DNA from: Oscillospiraceae bacterium
GTDB taxonomy: Bacteria; Bacillota; Clostridia; Oscillospirales; Acutalibacteraceae
Reading direction: 5' to 3'
NCBI GenBank assembly: GCA_029004655.1
Contig: JAQVYP010000011.1
Coordinates: 1-20,983, forward strand
Length of the DNA: 20,983 nucleotides
Of this stretch, positions 14,401-20,983 are shown piece after piece. How positions within the stretch are numbered: position 1 is the stretch's first letter; each line of letters begins with the position of its first letter. Below the pieces are notes generated by a model, which was given only the letters and a program-made list of their open reading frames with translations, was not told where the DNA came from and searched no databases. The translations under genes were made by a program, and so were the position numbers.

Positions 14401-14953
14401 CGTTCTTTCCGTTGTCGGGTGATGAACTCGGCATCACCCTATCCTCCGTTATGGCTAAAAACACACTCATGATACCGAAGCATTTTCAAATTGTGAATGC
14501 ATAAACCCGCTGTCGTGGGTGTACAGTTTCGATCTACGAATGATTTCAAAAAAATATAAACTATCCCTTACCTTTTTGACAGCAGATGACCGTATGTTCT
14601 GTCATATTAAGAAAATTGATAGGAAAGGACACAGAACCTTGCAGTTAACAGACGAACTTCCGCAGCATGAAAACATAATAAAGGAACATCAAATTTTGGC
14701 GTGGCAGTATTGCCCCATATAATGCAGTTCTGACCGTATGGCGGCACTGCCGTGCGGTTGGAGTTATACTTTGAACACAAACCGATACATAGCAATCGAT
14801 GGCGTCCGATGCACGAGGCGTTCGAGACAGCATCATTGCAACAAAAACAAAACGCTGGAGTTCCGTCCGCCAAAGGACAAGCCTTCGAGTCTGATACCCA
14901 ACCATATCGCCAAATTTACCCGCGAAATTTCGTGGGGTAAGTTTGGCTTTTTT
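14401..14953 (+). ncRNA. Gene-free transcribed-looking stretch, candidate structured RNA
   Basis: About 550 bases between a plausible promoter and a strong terminator with no convincing gene. It opens with a perfect 8-bp hairpin GGGTGATG / CATCACCC (14417-14439) and has weaker stems after that. Short frames exist (14519-14722, 67 codons; 14752-14940, 62 codons), but they lack ribosome sites and known domains. A non-coding RNA or a heavily structured leader is one reading; a decayed gene is another. Not matched to a known RNA family. Confidence 0.3.
14909..14953 (+). terminator. Strong intrinsic terminator
   Basis: 13-bp stem GCCAAATTTACCC (14909-14921) with GGGTAAGTTTGGC (14935-14947), one G-U pair, further pairing inside, then TTTTTT. 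A second hairpin GCGTTTT / AAAACGC (14962-14978) followed by TCCTTTTT may act as a back-up. Confidence 0.85.
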
Positions 14954-15023
14954 CATTATGTGCGTTTTGTAAAAACGCTCCTTTTTCGTATCGGCGGCAC
15001 AGGTTGTCGCTCTCCCCCCCCGG

Positions 15024-15055
15024 TCAATCGTTTTGAAATTTTCAAAAACGATTGA
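15024..15055 (+). promoter_or_regulatory. Hairpin immediately before the second sigma-like gene's ribosome site
   Basis: TCAATCGTTTT (15024-15034) pairs with AAAACGATTGA (15045-15055), with partial extension into the loop. The Shine-Dalgarno GGAGGA begins at 15058, three bases after the stem. The layout repeats that of the sigma-like gene at 13819. A C8 run (15014-15021) lies just upstream. Confidence 0.5.
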
Positions 15056-15069
15056 TTGGAGGAATCAAA

Positions 15070-15567
15070 TTGAAAAACTATCGTGAAAGCGATTACGCCC
15101 TTAATAAATACAGCGAGGGCATTGTATATAGGTTTGCAAACGAAACAATAGAATTGACATTGGAGGATTTCCTGCGCAAAACTCCCGGAGCTACAGAAGC
15201 AGCTTTCTTGAAATGGAAAGCGTTCTCCGACAGCGACTATTTGCTGCAGGCGCAAAAGGATAATGCACAGACCAAAAAGAATATATCCATAGGCGCATTA
15301 GAGGAAACCGCCGCCTGCGGCTGGATGTCGCTCGAAGATGAATATAACGTAGCCGAAGACAGAGAACGAAACCTGCATATTGTAGAAGATTTTTTCTGTG
15401 CTGTCAAACTGACCGAAAAGCAGAAGCAGAGATTTCTGCTGCATTATTGCAGGGGACTGACTTTCCGTGAGATAGCACTGAGAGAAGGAGTACATTTCAC
15501 ATCTGTGAGGGACAGTATTGAGCAGGTAACGCAGAAATTCCGTGAATTCTATTTAAAACGCAAATAA
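15070..15567 (+). CDS. Sigma-70 region 4-like regulator (integrative-element type)
   Basis: 165 aa from TTG 15070, chosen because GGAGGA lies 7 bases upstream; an earlier TTG at 15052 would begin inside the hairpin. It starts MKNYRESDYALNKYSEGIVYR and has a middle section with SIGALEETAACGW. The C-terminal region 4-like helix-turn-helix (KLTEKQKQRFLLHYCRGLTF, then REIALREGVHFTSVRDSI) spans roughly 117-155, ending with a basic tail. I recall this arrangement in small sigma-like regulators of Tn916/Tn1549-type clostridial elements. It probably directs or modulates transcription of element genes; no region 2 is present, so it is not a complete sigma factor by itself. A terminator follows 5 bases after the stop. 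Confidence 0.75.
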   Translation: MKNYRESDYALNKYSEGIVYRFANETIELTLEDFLRKTPGATEAAFLKWKAFSDSDYLLQAQKDNAQTKKNISIGALEETAACGWMSLEDEYNVAEDRERNLHIVEDFFCAVKLTEKQKQRFLLHYCRGLTFREIALREGVHFTSVRDSIEQVTQKFREFYLKRK

Positions 15568-15572
15568 CCCAC

Positions 15573-15609
15573 ATCAGACCGTCATAAATGGCGGTCTGAT
15601 ATTTTTTTG
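15573..15609 (+). terminator. Intrinsic terminator of the second sigma-like gene
   Basis: Perfect 9-bp stem ATCAGACCG / CGGTCTGAT with loop TCATAAATGG, then ATTTTTTTG and a further T-rich run. Confidence 0.92.
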
Positions 15610-15659
15610 AATTTTTTTGAAAAACCATCCCTACAAAACCCTCCGAAAAGTGCAATAGG

Positions 15660-16110
15660 TGAAAGGACTAAAAATCCTTGCCTGCTGTTCCTTCACAACA
15701 GCGGGTTTGCTCTTTGACAATTGAATAGCACAGCGCATTTTTTACCTTCCTTCTGCTGTCGGGAAACCGGCAAGCCACACGGGATTTACCCGGACGGCGC
15801 GGCGCACCCGCACCGAAGGCCATGACAGGCAGAAGAAATAATGATACTTGCGTCCAGTCCTAAAGCCGAGCGTTGAAGCGGTCAGCAGAGCCGTGAGCCG
15901 TCGCAGCAAAGGAGGGCGCCTCGCAGAGAACCTGAGAGGGGTGAGATTCCCATGAGGTCAAATGCATGACCGGAAAGTGCGTTCCCGTAGGAGCGATTGC
16001 TCCTTATGCCGAGGGGTTGGCGTGGTTCAAATATCGGCTGGAATCAAAACGATTGATACAAGAAACTACAGGCGGTCGTTTACTCTTTTGCGGATGAGCG
16101 ACCGCCTTTT
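15660..16110 (+). ncRNA. Candidate structured RNA, gene-free, ending in a hairpin terminator
   Basis: About 450 GC-rich bases with no gene and dense pairing: CCTGCTGTT / AACAGCGGG near 15680-15705, and a long-range stem CTTCTGCTGTC (15750-15760) with GACAGGCAGAAG (15824-15835, one bulge) enclosing further GC stems. GGTCA / TGACC (15956-15971) and AGGAGC / GCTCCT (15989-16004) follow, then the closing hairpin at 16070. A -35-like TTGACA sits at 15714-15719 but its -10 is poor. The order of compact stems suggests a functional RNA or a recombination/transfer site. I could not assign it to a known class. Confidence 0.4.
16070..16110 (+). terminator. Hairpin with short T-tract upstream of the mazF-like gene
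   Basis: Perfect 9-bp stem AGGCGGTCG (16070-16078) / CGACCGCCT (16099-16107) with a 20-base loop, followed by TTT (16108-16110). The tail is short, so termination may be partial or it may be the last stem of the RNA. Confidence 0.6.
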
Positions 16111-16127
16111 ACTTACGGGGGCAAACA

Positions 16128-16493
16128 ATGAATGAAATCAAAAGAGGCGAAATCTATTACGCCGAGCTGTCACCGATTGTAGGCAGCGAACAGGACGGTA
16201 ACCGTCCTGTTGTCATTTTACAAAATGACAAAGGAAATCTGTACAGCAATACAACGATCATTGCCGCGATTACAAGCGAGCTGGACAAAGCGCATCTTCC
16301 CACTCACATTATTTTCACATCAGACTGCATGAAAAAGAAATCAATGGTGCTGCTCGAACAGATCAGAACAATAGATAAATCACGGATCGGCAATTTTGTC
16401 GGAGTGATGGACACTCAAACAATGAAGCGCATCGATCACGCCATTGTGATCAGCTTCGGACTTGAATACTTGGAGGGATTGAAGAATGAGTAA
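16128..16493 (+). CDS. MazF/PemK-family endoribonuclease toxin
   Basis: 121 aa, ATG with GGGGG about 7-11 bases upstream. It shows the PemK/MazF core: KRGEIYYAELSPIVGSEQDG (5-24), NRPVVILQND (25-34) and the segment with LLEQIRTIDKSRIG (near 95-108), which supply the RNA-binding loop and active-site Arg. Length matches the family. MazF enzymes cut mRNA at short motifs and are normally paired with an upstream antitoxin. No antitoxin gene lies upstream here; the hairpin-rich stretch does. The only tightly linked partner is the 49-aa gene overlapping its end. It may act in element maintenance or be a regulator with reduced toxicity. Confidence 0.85.
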   Translation: MNEIKRGEIYYAELSPIVGSEQDGNRPVVILQNDKGNLYSNTTIIAAITSELDKAHLPTHIIFTSDCMKKKSMVLLEQIRTIDKSRIGNFVGVMDTQTMKRIDHAIVISFGLEYLEGLKNE

Positions 16494-16635
16494 AGACAAA
16501 AACAACGCATCCTTTGCTTACAGCGTTAATCTGCTTCGTCTGCTGCTTGGCATGAAGCTGATTACCGAAGAAGAATACAAGAAGATCGTCCGCATCAGCG
16601 CCGAGCATTACGACACCGAATGTATATATGTCTAA
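16486..16635 (+). CDS. 49-aa SHOCT-like protein overlapping the mazF-like gene
   Basis: ATG 16486 overlaps the toxin stop by 8 bases, with GGAGGG about 11-16 bases upstream inside the toxin gene, so it is translationally coupled. The product (MSKDKNNASFAYSVNLLRLL, then LGMKLITEEEYKKIVRISAE) matches the short helical SHOCT pattern, in which a leucine-rich helix is followed by G-x-ITEEEY/F. SHOCT domains are thought to mediate oligomerisation or protein contacts. Placement between the toxin and the recombinases suggests either an unusual antitoxin or an accessory integration protein; both are inference. Confidence 0.7.
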   Translation: MSKDKNNASFAYSVNLLRLLLGMKLITEEEYKKIVRISAEHYDTECIYV

Positions 16636-16702
16636 AATGATAAATTTCTGAAAGTTCTCTATTCTCGCTGGATGTATCCGAACTCCTGTGGTATTGTTGG
16701 TG

Positions 16703-16748
16703 TTGCCGCAGGGACAAAGCGGCAATCAAGGCAGGCACAAACGCCTGC
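16703..16748 (+). promoter_or_regulatory. Twin hairpins before the recombinase operon
   Basis: TTGCCGC / GCGGCAA (16703-16725) and GCAGGC / GCCTGC (16731-16748) are both perfect and sit directly upstream of the Shine-Dalgarno GAAAGGAG of the first recombinase. No T-tract follows, so translational control or a protein-binding site is more likely than termination. Confidence 0.4.
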
Positions 16749-16766
16749 GGAAAGGAGAAAACAAGC

Positions 16767-18326
16767 ATGAAAACCATCACAGAAATCACAAGCAAACAGC
16801 AGGAAGTAAAAATCATTCGTTTAGCGGCTTACTGTCGGGTGTCAAGTGATTCCGAAGATCAGCTTCACTCCTTCGCCGCGCAGATCAGATACTACACAGA
16901 ATACACACAGCGTGATCCCAAATACAGACTTGTAGATATCTACGCCGACGAAGGAATTACGGGAACAAGCATGGAAAAGCGAAATGAATTCCATCGGCTT
17001 CTCCGTGACTGCAAAAAAGGACTGATTGACCGCATCATCGTCAAATCAGTATCAAGATTTGCAAGAAATACCGAAGAGCTGCTCGCAACGCTCAGAATGC
17101 TCTCTGAATACGAAGTCAGCGTGTACTTTGAAGAACAAGGCATCGACACGGCAATGATGAACAGCGAAATGATCGTAACATTCCCCGGTATGGCTGCGCA
17201 ACAGGAAAGTGTGGCTATATCGGGAAATATGCGTTGGAGCTATAAAAAGCGGATGGAATCGGGAGAGTTTAACTGCTGCTCCCCCGCTTATGGCTTCAAC
17301 CTTGTAAACGGTCAGCTTGAAATCAACGAATCGGAGGCGGCCGTAGTACAGCGGATCTTCGATCTGTATCTGCAGGGGTACGGCAAACAGACTATCGCCA
17401 ATATGCTCAATGAAGATGGCGTTTGCAGACGGTATAATCAAACAAAGTGGTACGGCTTCACGATTGACTATGTTCTGAACAATGAACGGTATATGGGCGA
17501 TATTCTGCTCCAAAAGAGTTATACCACCGAAAGTCTGCCTTTCAAAAAAATGAGAAATAAGGGAGAACAACCGCAATATTATGTAGAGAATAGCAATCCT
17601 GCCATTGTAAGCCGAGAAACATACCAAGCGGTACAATCTCTGCAAAGGGAACGCAGAACAAATACCGTGAGGCAAAAATCCGTTTATCCGCTTACGGGTA
17701 TACTGCGATGCCCCGAATGCGGCAGAGCCTTCCGCCGACAGATCGTCAGAGAAAAAGCATATTGGATATGCGGCGGACTTTCCTCCGGCGCAACCAAATG
17801 CAAAAGCATAAGATTACAGGAAGACGAAGTATACAGCAGCTTTCAAATCATGACCATGAAGCTCTCTGAAAATCGGGAATACCTCCTCGGTTCGCTGATC
17901 AAGCAAATCGAGGAAATGCAGTACCGCACAAGCGGCAGTCAGGAAAGGATCAAGGAACTTGACAAAGAAATTGCCGATCTCAGCACACAAAACCTTCTCC
18001 TTGCAAGGCTGCATACCAAAGGCATACTAAACGCTTCGGACTACGCAAAGCAGTCTTCCGACATCGGCAACAAAATAACAGAACTGCGAATCGAACGAAG
18101 AAAGAAACTCTCCGAGGACGAAGATGATGAACTTCTCGACGAGCTGAAAACGCTTGACGGGTTACTCGATGAAGCGGAAACAGAATGGGAATTTAACGGT
18201 GAGCTATTCGAGCAAATCGTCGTAAGTATTACAGCCAAAAGCAACTCGGAGCTTACCTTCAAGCTACTCGGAGGAATAGAATTGACCGAAAAAATATCAG
18301 AGAAAGGACGGTGCGAAACAGCATGA
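16767..18326 (+). CDS. Large serine recombinase 1
   Basis: 519 aa, ATG with GAAAGGAG upstream. The N-terminal resolvase domain carries the catalytic Ser26 in AAYCRVSSDSEDQ, then DEGITGTSMEKR and the Arg-containing SVSRFARNTEE. The middle recombinase domain begins near SPAYGFNLVNGQ, followed by a zinc ribbon (CPECGRAFRR and later WICGG...KC) and a Lys/Glu-rich coiled coil (~375-470). This is the full architecture of large serine integrases that cut and rejoin attachment sites via a Ser-DNA link. The helix-E motif reads ISGNMRW rather than the usual ISENVRW. Its stop overlaps the next recombinase start (ATGA). It probably acts together with the other two products. Confidence 0.9.
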   Translation: MKTITEITSKQQEVKIIRLAAYCRVSSDSEDQLHSFAAQIRYYTEYTQRDPKYRLVDIYADEGITGTSMEKRNEFHRLLRDCKKGLIDRIIVKSVSRFARNTEELLATLRMLSEYEVSVYFEEQGIDTAMMNSEMIVTFPGMAAQQESVAISGNMRWSYKKRMESGEFNCCSPAYGFNLVNGQLEINESEAAVVQRIFDLYLQGYGKQTIANMLNEDGVCRRYNQTKWYGFTIDYVLNNERYMGDILLQKSYTTESLPFKKMRNKGEQPQYYVENSNPAIVSRETYQAVQSLQRERRTNTVRQKSVYPLTGILRCPECGRAFRRQIVREKAYWICGGLSSGATKCKSIRLQEDEVYSSFQIMTMKLSENREYLLGSLIKQIEEMQYRTSGSQERIKELDKEIADLSTQNLLLARLHTKGILNASDYAKQSSDIGNKITELRIERRKKLSEDEDDELLDELKTLDGLLDEAETEWEFNGELFEQIVVSITAKSNSELTFKLLGGIELTEKISEKGRCETA

Positions 18327-19183
18327 AGAACAGAACAATCCCCTTCGGATACTGCTACGATAACGGTACGGTATGCGTAAACAAAGCAGAAGCCGAAATC
18401 CTCGGTCAGATTTGCGAGTGCTACATAGGCGGCATGTCGCTGTTAAAGATCGCCGAGAAGCTGAACAAAGAAAAGATCGAGTATATGCCCGGTGTCATTG
18501 GATGGAACAAGGCACGGCTCATGCGGATCATCGAAGATAAGCGATATCTCGGAGACTGCACATATCCTGCTGTAATCACAGAGGATATGCACTCCAAACT
18601 GCTGAAAGCAAAATGCAAACGGAATACGCAAAAGGATACCGACCGAAGTGCAGATATCTTCAATCTGAATCTGCCTGTGCTGTGTCCGAACTGCGGATGT
18701 GAGATGCAGAGACGGCACGATACGCGGTGCAAAATATCGGAGCGATGGACTTGCCGAAACGATGAGTGCAAGACTTTGATCATCATAGCTGACGATGCAC
18801 TCCTGCAAGAGATTACCGAATCACTGACGGCAGCCGTTAAACATCCCGATATAGTTACGGTAACAGACAGAAGCTGTGAACCGAGCGACGCTATTCGCAA
18901 AATGAATGCGGAGATCGCCCGAACCCTTGAAACATACAGTTTTCCTAAAGACGGCTTGCGTAAGAAAATGATGGAATGTGTCTCTCTAAAATATGCGGAG
19001 ATACCTTCGGAAAAATATATAACCCAAAGATTGAAAGCGGACTTCGAGAAATCGAGTCCGCTTTCAACATTCCCGGCTGACCTGTGCAGACGAACCGTAA
19101 AGTCGGTGCATCTGAGAACAGACGGCACGGTCGGTCTTACTTTAATCAACGATCAGAAAATCGGAAAGGAGCAGATCGTATGA
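18323..19183 (+). CDS. Recombinase-domain protein lacking the catalytic serine domain
   Basis: 286 aa from ATG 18323, overlapping the previous stop as ATGA. It begins directly with the recombinase (DNA-binding) domain: IPFGYCYDNGTVCVNKAEAE, then LLKIAEKLN and RLMRIIEDKRYLGD, followed by a zinc ribbon (CPNCGCEMQRR, then WTCRNDECK, ~122-150) and a C-terminal region like that of large serine recombinases. There is no resolvase domain and no catalytic Ser, and the preceding gene is intact and separately stopped, so this is not a broken part of it. It probably binds attachment-site DNA or joins hetero-oligomers with the flanking recombinases, for example to set direction. Start and stop couplings on both sides argue it is a maintained gene. 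Confidence 0.85.
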   Translation: MKNRTIPFGYCYDNGTVCVNKAEAEILGQICECYIGGMSLLKIAEKLNKEKIEYMPGVIGWNKARLMRIIEDKRYLGDCTYPAVITEDMHSKLLKAKCKRNTQKDTDRSADIFNLNLPVLCPNCGCEMQRRHDTRCKISERWTCRNDECKTLIIIADDALLQEITESLTAAVKHPDIVTVTDRSCEPSDAIRKMNAEIARTLETYSFPKDGLRKKMMECVSLKYAEIPSEKYITQRLKADFEKSSPLSTFPADLCRRTVKSVHLRTDGTVGLTLINDQKIGKEQIV

Positions 19184-20820
19184 ATCAAACAGCAACGATG
19201 CCTGCACCGAAAGTGGTACGGGTAATCCCCGCCACCATAGATATCGCAGCGGAAATCAAGAAATGCTATAAACAGCTTCGTGTGGCTGCCTACTGTCGGG
19301 TGTCTACAAAGCAGGAAGAACAGCTAAACAGCTATGAGGTGCAGAAAAACCACTACGAAGAACGGATTCGCAGTGAACCGAAATGGACGCTTGTAGGTAT
19401 CTTCGCCGACAAAGGAATCACGGGAACAAGCATGAAACACCGTGATGAACTGAATAAGCTGATCCGTCTGTGCAAAAGAGGCAAAGTCGATATGATCATC
19501 ACCAAGTCGATCAGCCGATTTGCCCGCAATACGCTTGACTGTATCAAGATGACTCGAATGCTCAGAGAAATCCATGTGGATGTGTACTTTGAGGAACAAA
19601 ATCTGCACAGCATCGATCCTTCCTCAGAATTTTACATCTCTATCTACGGAAGCGTTGCACAGAGTGAATCGGAAAACATCAGCGCAAATGTCCGATGGGG
19701 TAAGGCACAAAGCGCAAAGGAAGGCAATGTGATATTCCAATGCAAGAACTTTCTCGGATACAGAAAAGGCGCTGACGGGCCCGAAATCGATCCCGAACAG
19801 GCAGAAACCGTAAGACTTATATACGACCGCTTCCTTGCGGGTGACAGCTTCATAAAAATCATACAATGCCTTGAAGAACGAGGAATCCCATCGCCCGGCG
19901 GAAAAGCAACATGGCAGCGCTCCACGATCCAGTCCATTCTATCCAATGAGAAATACAAAGGTGACGCTGTCACGGGCAAAACATTCATTGAAGACTGTAT
20001 CAGTAAAAAAGTTAAGGTCAATCACGGAGAGCGTCCGAAGTACTATGTAGAAAACAATCATCCGGCAATCATTGACGCAGGAACATTCGGCAGAGTTCAG
20101 GAGGAACTTGCAAGGCGGTCAGGCAAACCGAAAATAAAGCAAGTCGGAACGAAAACCGAGCAAGGCAAATACTCAAGCAAATATGCTCTGACCGAACTGC
20201 TCATCTGCGGCGAATGTGGAACGCCTTACCGCCGATGCACATGGACAGCTAAAGGCGAGAAGAAGATCGTGTGGCGGTGCATTAACAGACTTGACTACGG
20301 AAAGAAATACTGCCACCACTCGCCAAGCATCGAGGAAAAAACACTTCATGAAGCAATTATGAAAACGATTATGAAGACGGCAAAGCAAAATGCCGAGGTC
20401 CTGAAAATCTTGAAGCTGCACATCGGCATGGGGTTGGAAACGGAAGAAACCGAGGATAGAAGCCTCGACATACAAATACGGATATCCGAGATAGATGCCG
20501 AATTCAAGAAAATGCTGAATGCAGTGTCTGAGGGCAACATCGAAAGCTTCGATGAAGAACGAGCAAGCGAACTCATGACCGAAAAGCAACGGTTGGCACA
20601 GCAGCTCGAACAGTACGCCAATATCCGCAATATACGGGAAAGCGCAAAATCCCGCCTCGATCAGATATTCACGATCCTTGACGGAATGCAGAATCACCCG
20701 ATGGAGTATGATGACCAAATCGTCCGACAGATACTCGAATGCGTAGTTGTCGAATCCAAAGAAGAAATAAAGGTGGTATTCGTCGGCGGTCTTGAAGTAC
20801 GAGAGCAACTGATTCCTTAA
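19180..20820 (+). CDS. Large serine recombinase 3
   Basis: 546 aa from ATG 19180, which overlaps the preceding stop (ATGA) and has GGAAAGGAG upstream; a longer frame begins inside the previous gene. Catalytic Ser42 in AAYCRVSTKQEEQ, DKGITGTSMKHR, SISRFARNT and the canonical AQSESENISANVRWGK lie in the resolvase domain. The recombinase domain follows (GYRKGADGPEIDPEQAETVR onward), then a zinc ribbon (CGECGTPYRRC, later WRCINR...C) and a coiled coil (~430-500). It is complete and looks like the most canonical of the three. Triplets of serine recombinases are known from integrative elements of streptococci and clostridia; all three are usually considered one integration module. Confidence 0.9.
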   Translation: MNQTATMPAPKVVRVIPATIDIAAEIKKCYKQLRVAAYCRVSTKQEEQLNSYEVQKNHYEERIRSEPKWTLVGIFADKGITGTSMKHRDELNKLIRLCKRGKVDMIITKSISRFARNTLDCIKMTRMLREIHVDVYFEEQNLHSIDPSSEFYISIYGSVAQSESENISANVRWGKAQSAKEGNVIFQCKNFLGYRKGADGPEIDPEQAETVRLIYDRFLAGDSFIKIIQCLEERGIPSPGGKATWQRSTIQSILSNEKYKGDAVTGKTFIEDCISKKVKVNHGERPKYYVENNHPAIIDAGTFGRVQEELARRSGKPKIKQVGTKTEQGKYSSKYALTELLICGECGTPYRRCTWTAKGEKKIVWRCINRLDYGKKYCHHSPSIEEKTLHEAIMKTIMKTAKQNAEVLKILKLHIGMGLETEETEDRSLDIQIRISEIDAEFKKMLNAVSEGNIESFDEERASELMTEKQRLAQQLEQYANIRNIRESAKSRLDQIFTILDGMQNHPMEYDDQIVRQILECVVVESKEEIKVVFVGGLEVREQLIP

Positions 20821-20837
20821 AATTCATGATTGCATTA

Positions 20838-20866
20838 TTGACAAATAGATCATTATGATGTATAAT
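20838..20866 (+). promoter_or_regulatory. Consensus sigma-A promoter with a palindrome in its spacer, pointing out of the element
   Basis: TTGACA (20838-20843), exactly 17 bases, TATAAT (20861-20866). The spacer contains the palindrome ATCAT-T-ATGAT (20849-20859), a natural operator position. It drives transcription rightwards past the last recombinase gene. Confidence 0.85.
20840..20848 (+). repeat. 9-bp direct repeat, right copy (GACAAATAG)
   Basis: Second copy of the GACAAATAG found at 13592-13600. It overlaps the -35 hexamer of the outward promoter and lies 19 bases after the last recombinase stop. It may mark an element end or be chance. Confidence 0.25.
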
Positions 20867-20881
20867 AAATACAAGAATAAT

Positions 20882-20983
20882 ATGGGCGGTCAAAGTGTGG
20901 GTTTGCAGATGTTCGAAAAAGCACATGGGTTCAAAACTATCATCAAAAAACGCAAAAACATCTTTTTCGTAGCCGCCTCACAG
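20882..20983 (+). CDS. Open reading frame leaving the window downstream of the consensus promoter
   Basis: ATG 20882 opens a frame of 34 codons still open at the window edge (MGGQSVGLQMFEKAHGFKTI, then basic IKKRKNIFFVAASQ). It lies 15 bases after the -10, leaving almost no leader and no clear ribosome site; the in-frame ATG at 20909 is an alternative. No family recognised from so short a piece. Confidence 0.3.
   Translation, partial: MGGQSVGLQMFEKAHGFKTIIKKRKNIFFVAASQ

Noticed and set aside
14645..15055. Overlapping ~100-codon frames on both strands in the gene-free stretch
   Set aside because: They read through a strong terminator and a C8 run, lack ribosome sites and show no known domain.
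15837..16065. Group II intron or intron domain V
   Set aside because: No recognisable domain V stem, no GUGYG start and no intron-encoded reverse transcriptase.
17052..17675. 207-codon minus-strand frame opposite recombinase 1
   Set aside because: Shadow of the conserved recombinase coding region; no domain and no expression signals.
18421..19149. 242-codon minus-strand frame opposite the middle recombinase
   Set aside because: Lies entirely opposite a coupled gene with clear domains; low-complexity serine/arginine-rich product, no ribosome site.
20173..20808. 211-codon minus-strand frame opposite recombinase 3
   Set aside because: Shadow frame; product rich in Phe/Leu/His from reverse reading of the coiled-coil codons.

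Overview
The window looks like DNA from a low-GC Gram-positive gut anaerobe (Bacillota, Clostridia; an Oscillospiraceae/Ruminococcus-like host is my inference). Support: purine-rich Shine-Dalgarno sites (AGGAG/AAAGGA) before nearly every gene, sigma-A type promoters, a clostridial radical-SAM peptide system, and a serine-recombinase integration module of the kind found on clostridial integrative and conjugative elements. All convincing genes lie on the + strand.

Region 1 (about 1-13425) is AT-rich and reads as a natural-product cluster. Order: an AMP-dependent acyl ligase (5' end beyond the window or broken), a discrete acyl carrier protein (ACP), a large radical-SAM/SPASM maturase with an extra C-terminal half, an 89-aa companion protein, a decayed gene slot, a PaaK/CapK-type adenylating enzyme, a 49-aa precursor peptide with seven cysteines spaced exactly every four residues, two half-size ABC exporters, a small protein split by an A8 run, a FabG-like reductase, and a 602-aa protein joining a catalytically dead polysaccharide-deacetylase-like domain to a BtrH/C39-like domain. 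My reading is a CXXX-repeat RiPP (ribosomally made, post-translationally modified peptide) matured by radical SAM chemistry, whose cluster also carries a carrier-protein acyl pathway (ligase, ACP, ketoreductase, candidate ACP-dependent acyltransferase). That suggests an acylated or otherwise hybrid peptide exported by the ABC pair. The acylation part is inference.

Region 2 (about 13426-20820) is visibly richer in G+C. It starts with a cysteine-rich gene remnant and a strong terminator. Then come two sigma-70 region 4-like regulators, each preceded by a hairpin reaching its Shine-Dalgarno site, and two gene-free stretches rich in hairpins that end in terminators and may encode non-coding RNAs. 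A MazF/PemK toxin and an overlapping 49-aa SHOCT-like protein follow. Last is a translationally coupled triplet of large serine recombinase genes, the middle one lacking the catalytic domain. This looks like the regulation and integration end of an integrative element carrying region 1 as cargo or lying beside it.

Region 3 (20821-20983) has a consensus promoter pointing outward and an open reading frame that leaves the window; it may be the element/host junction.

Family assignments come from motifs and recall, not from database searches. Where a start codon was ambiguous I chose the one with the best Shine-Dalgarno site and say so.
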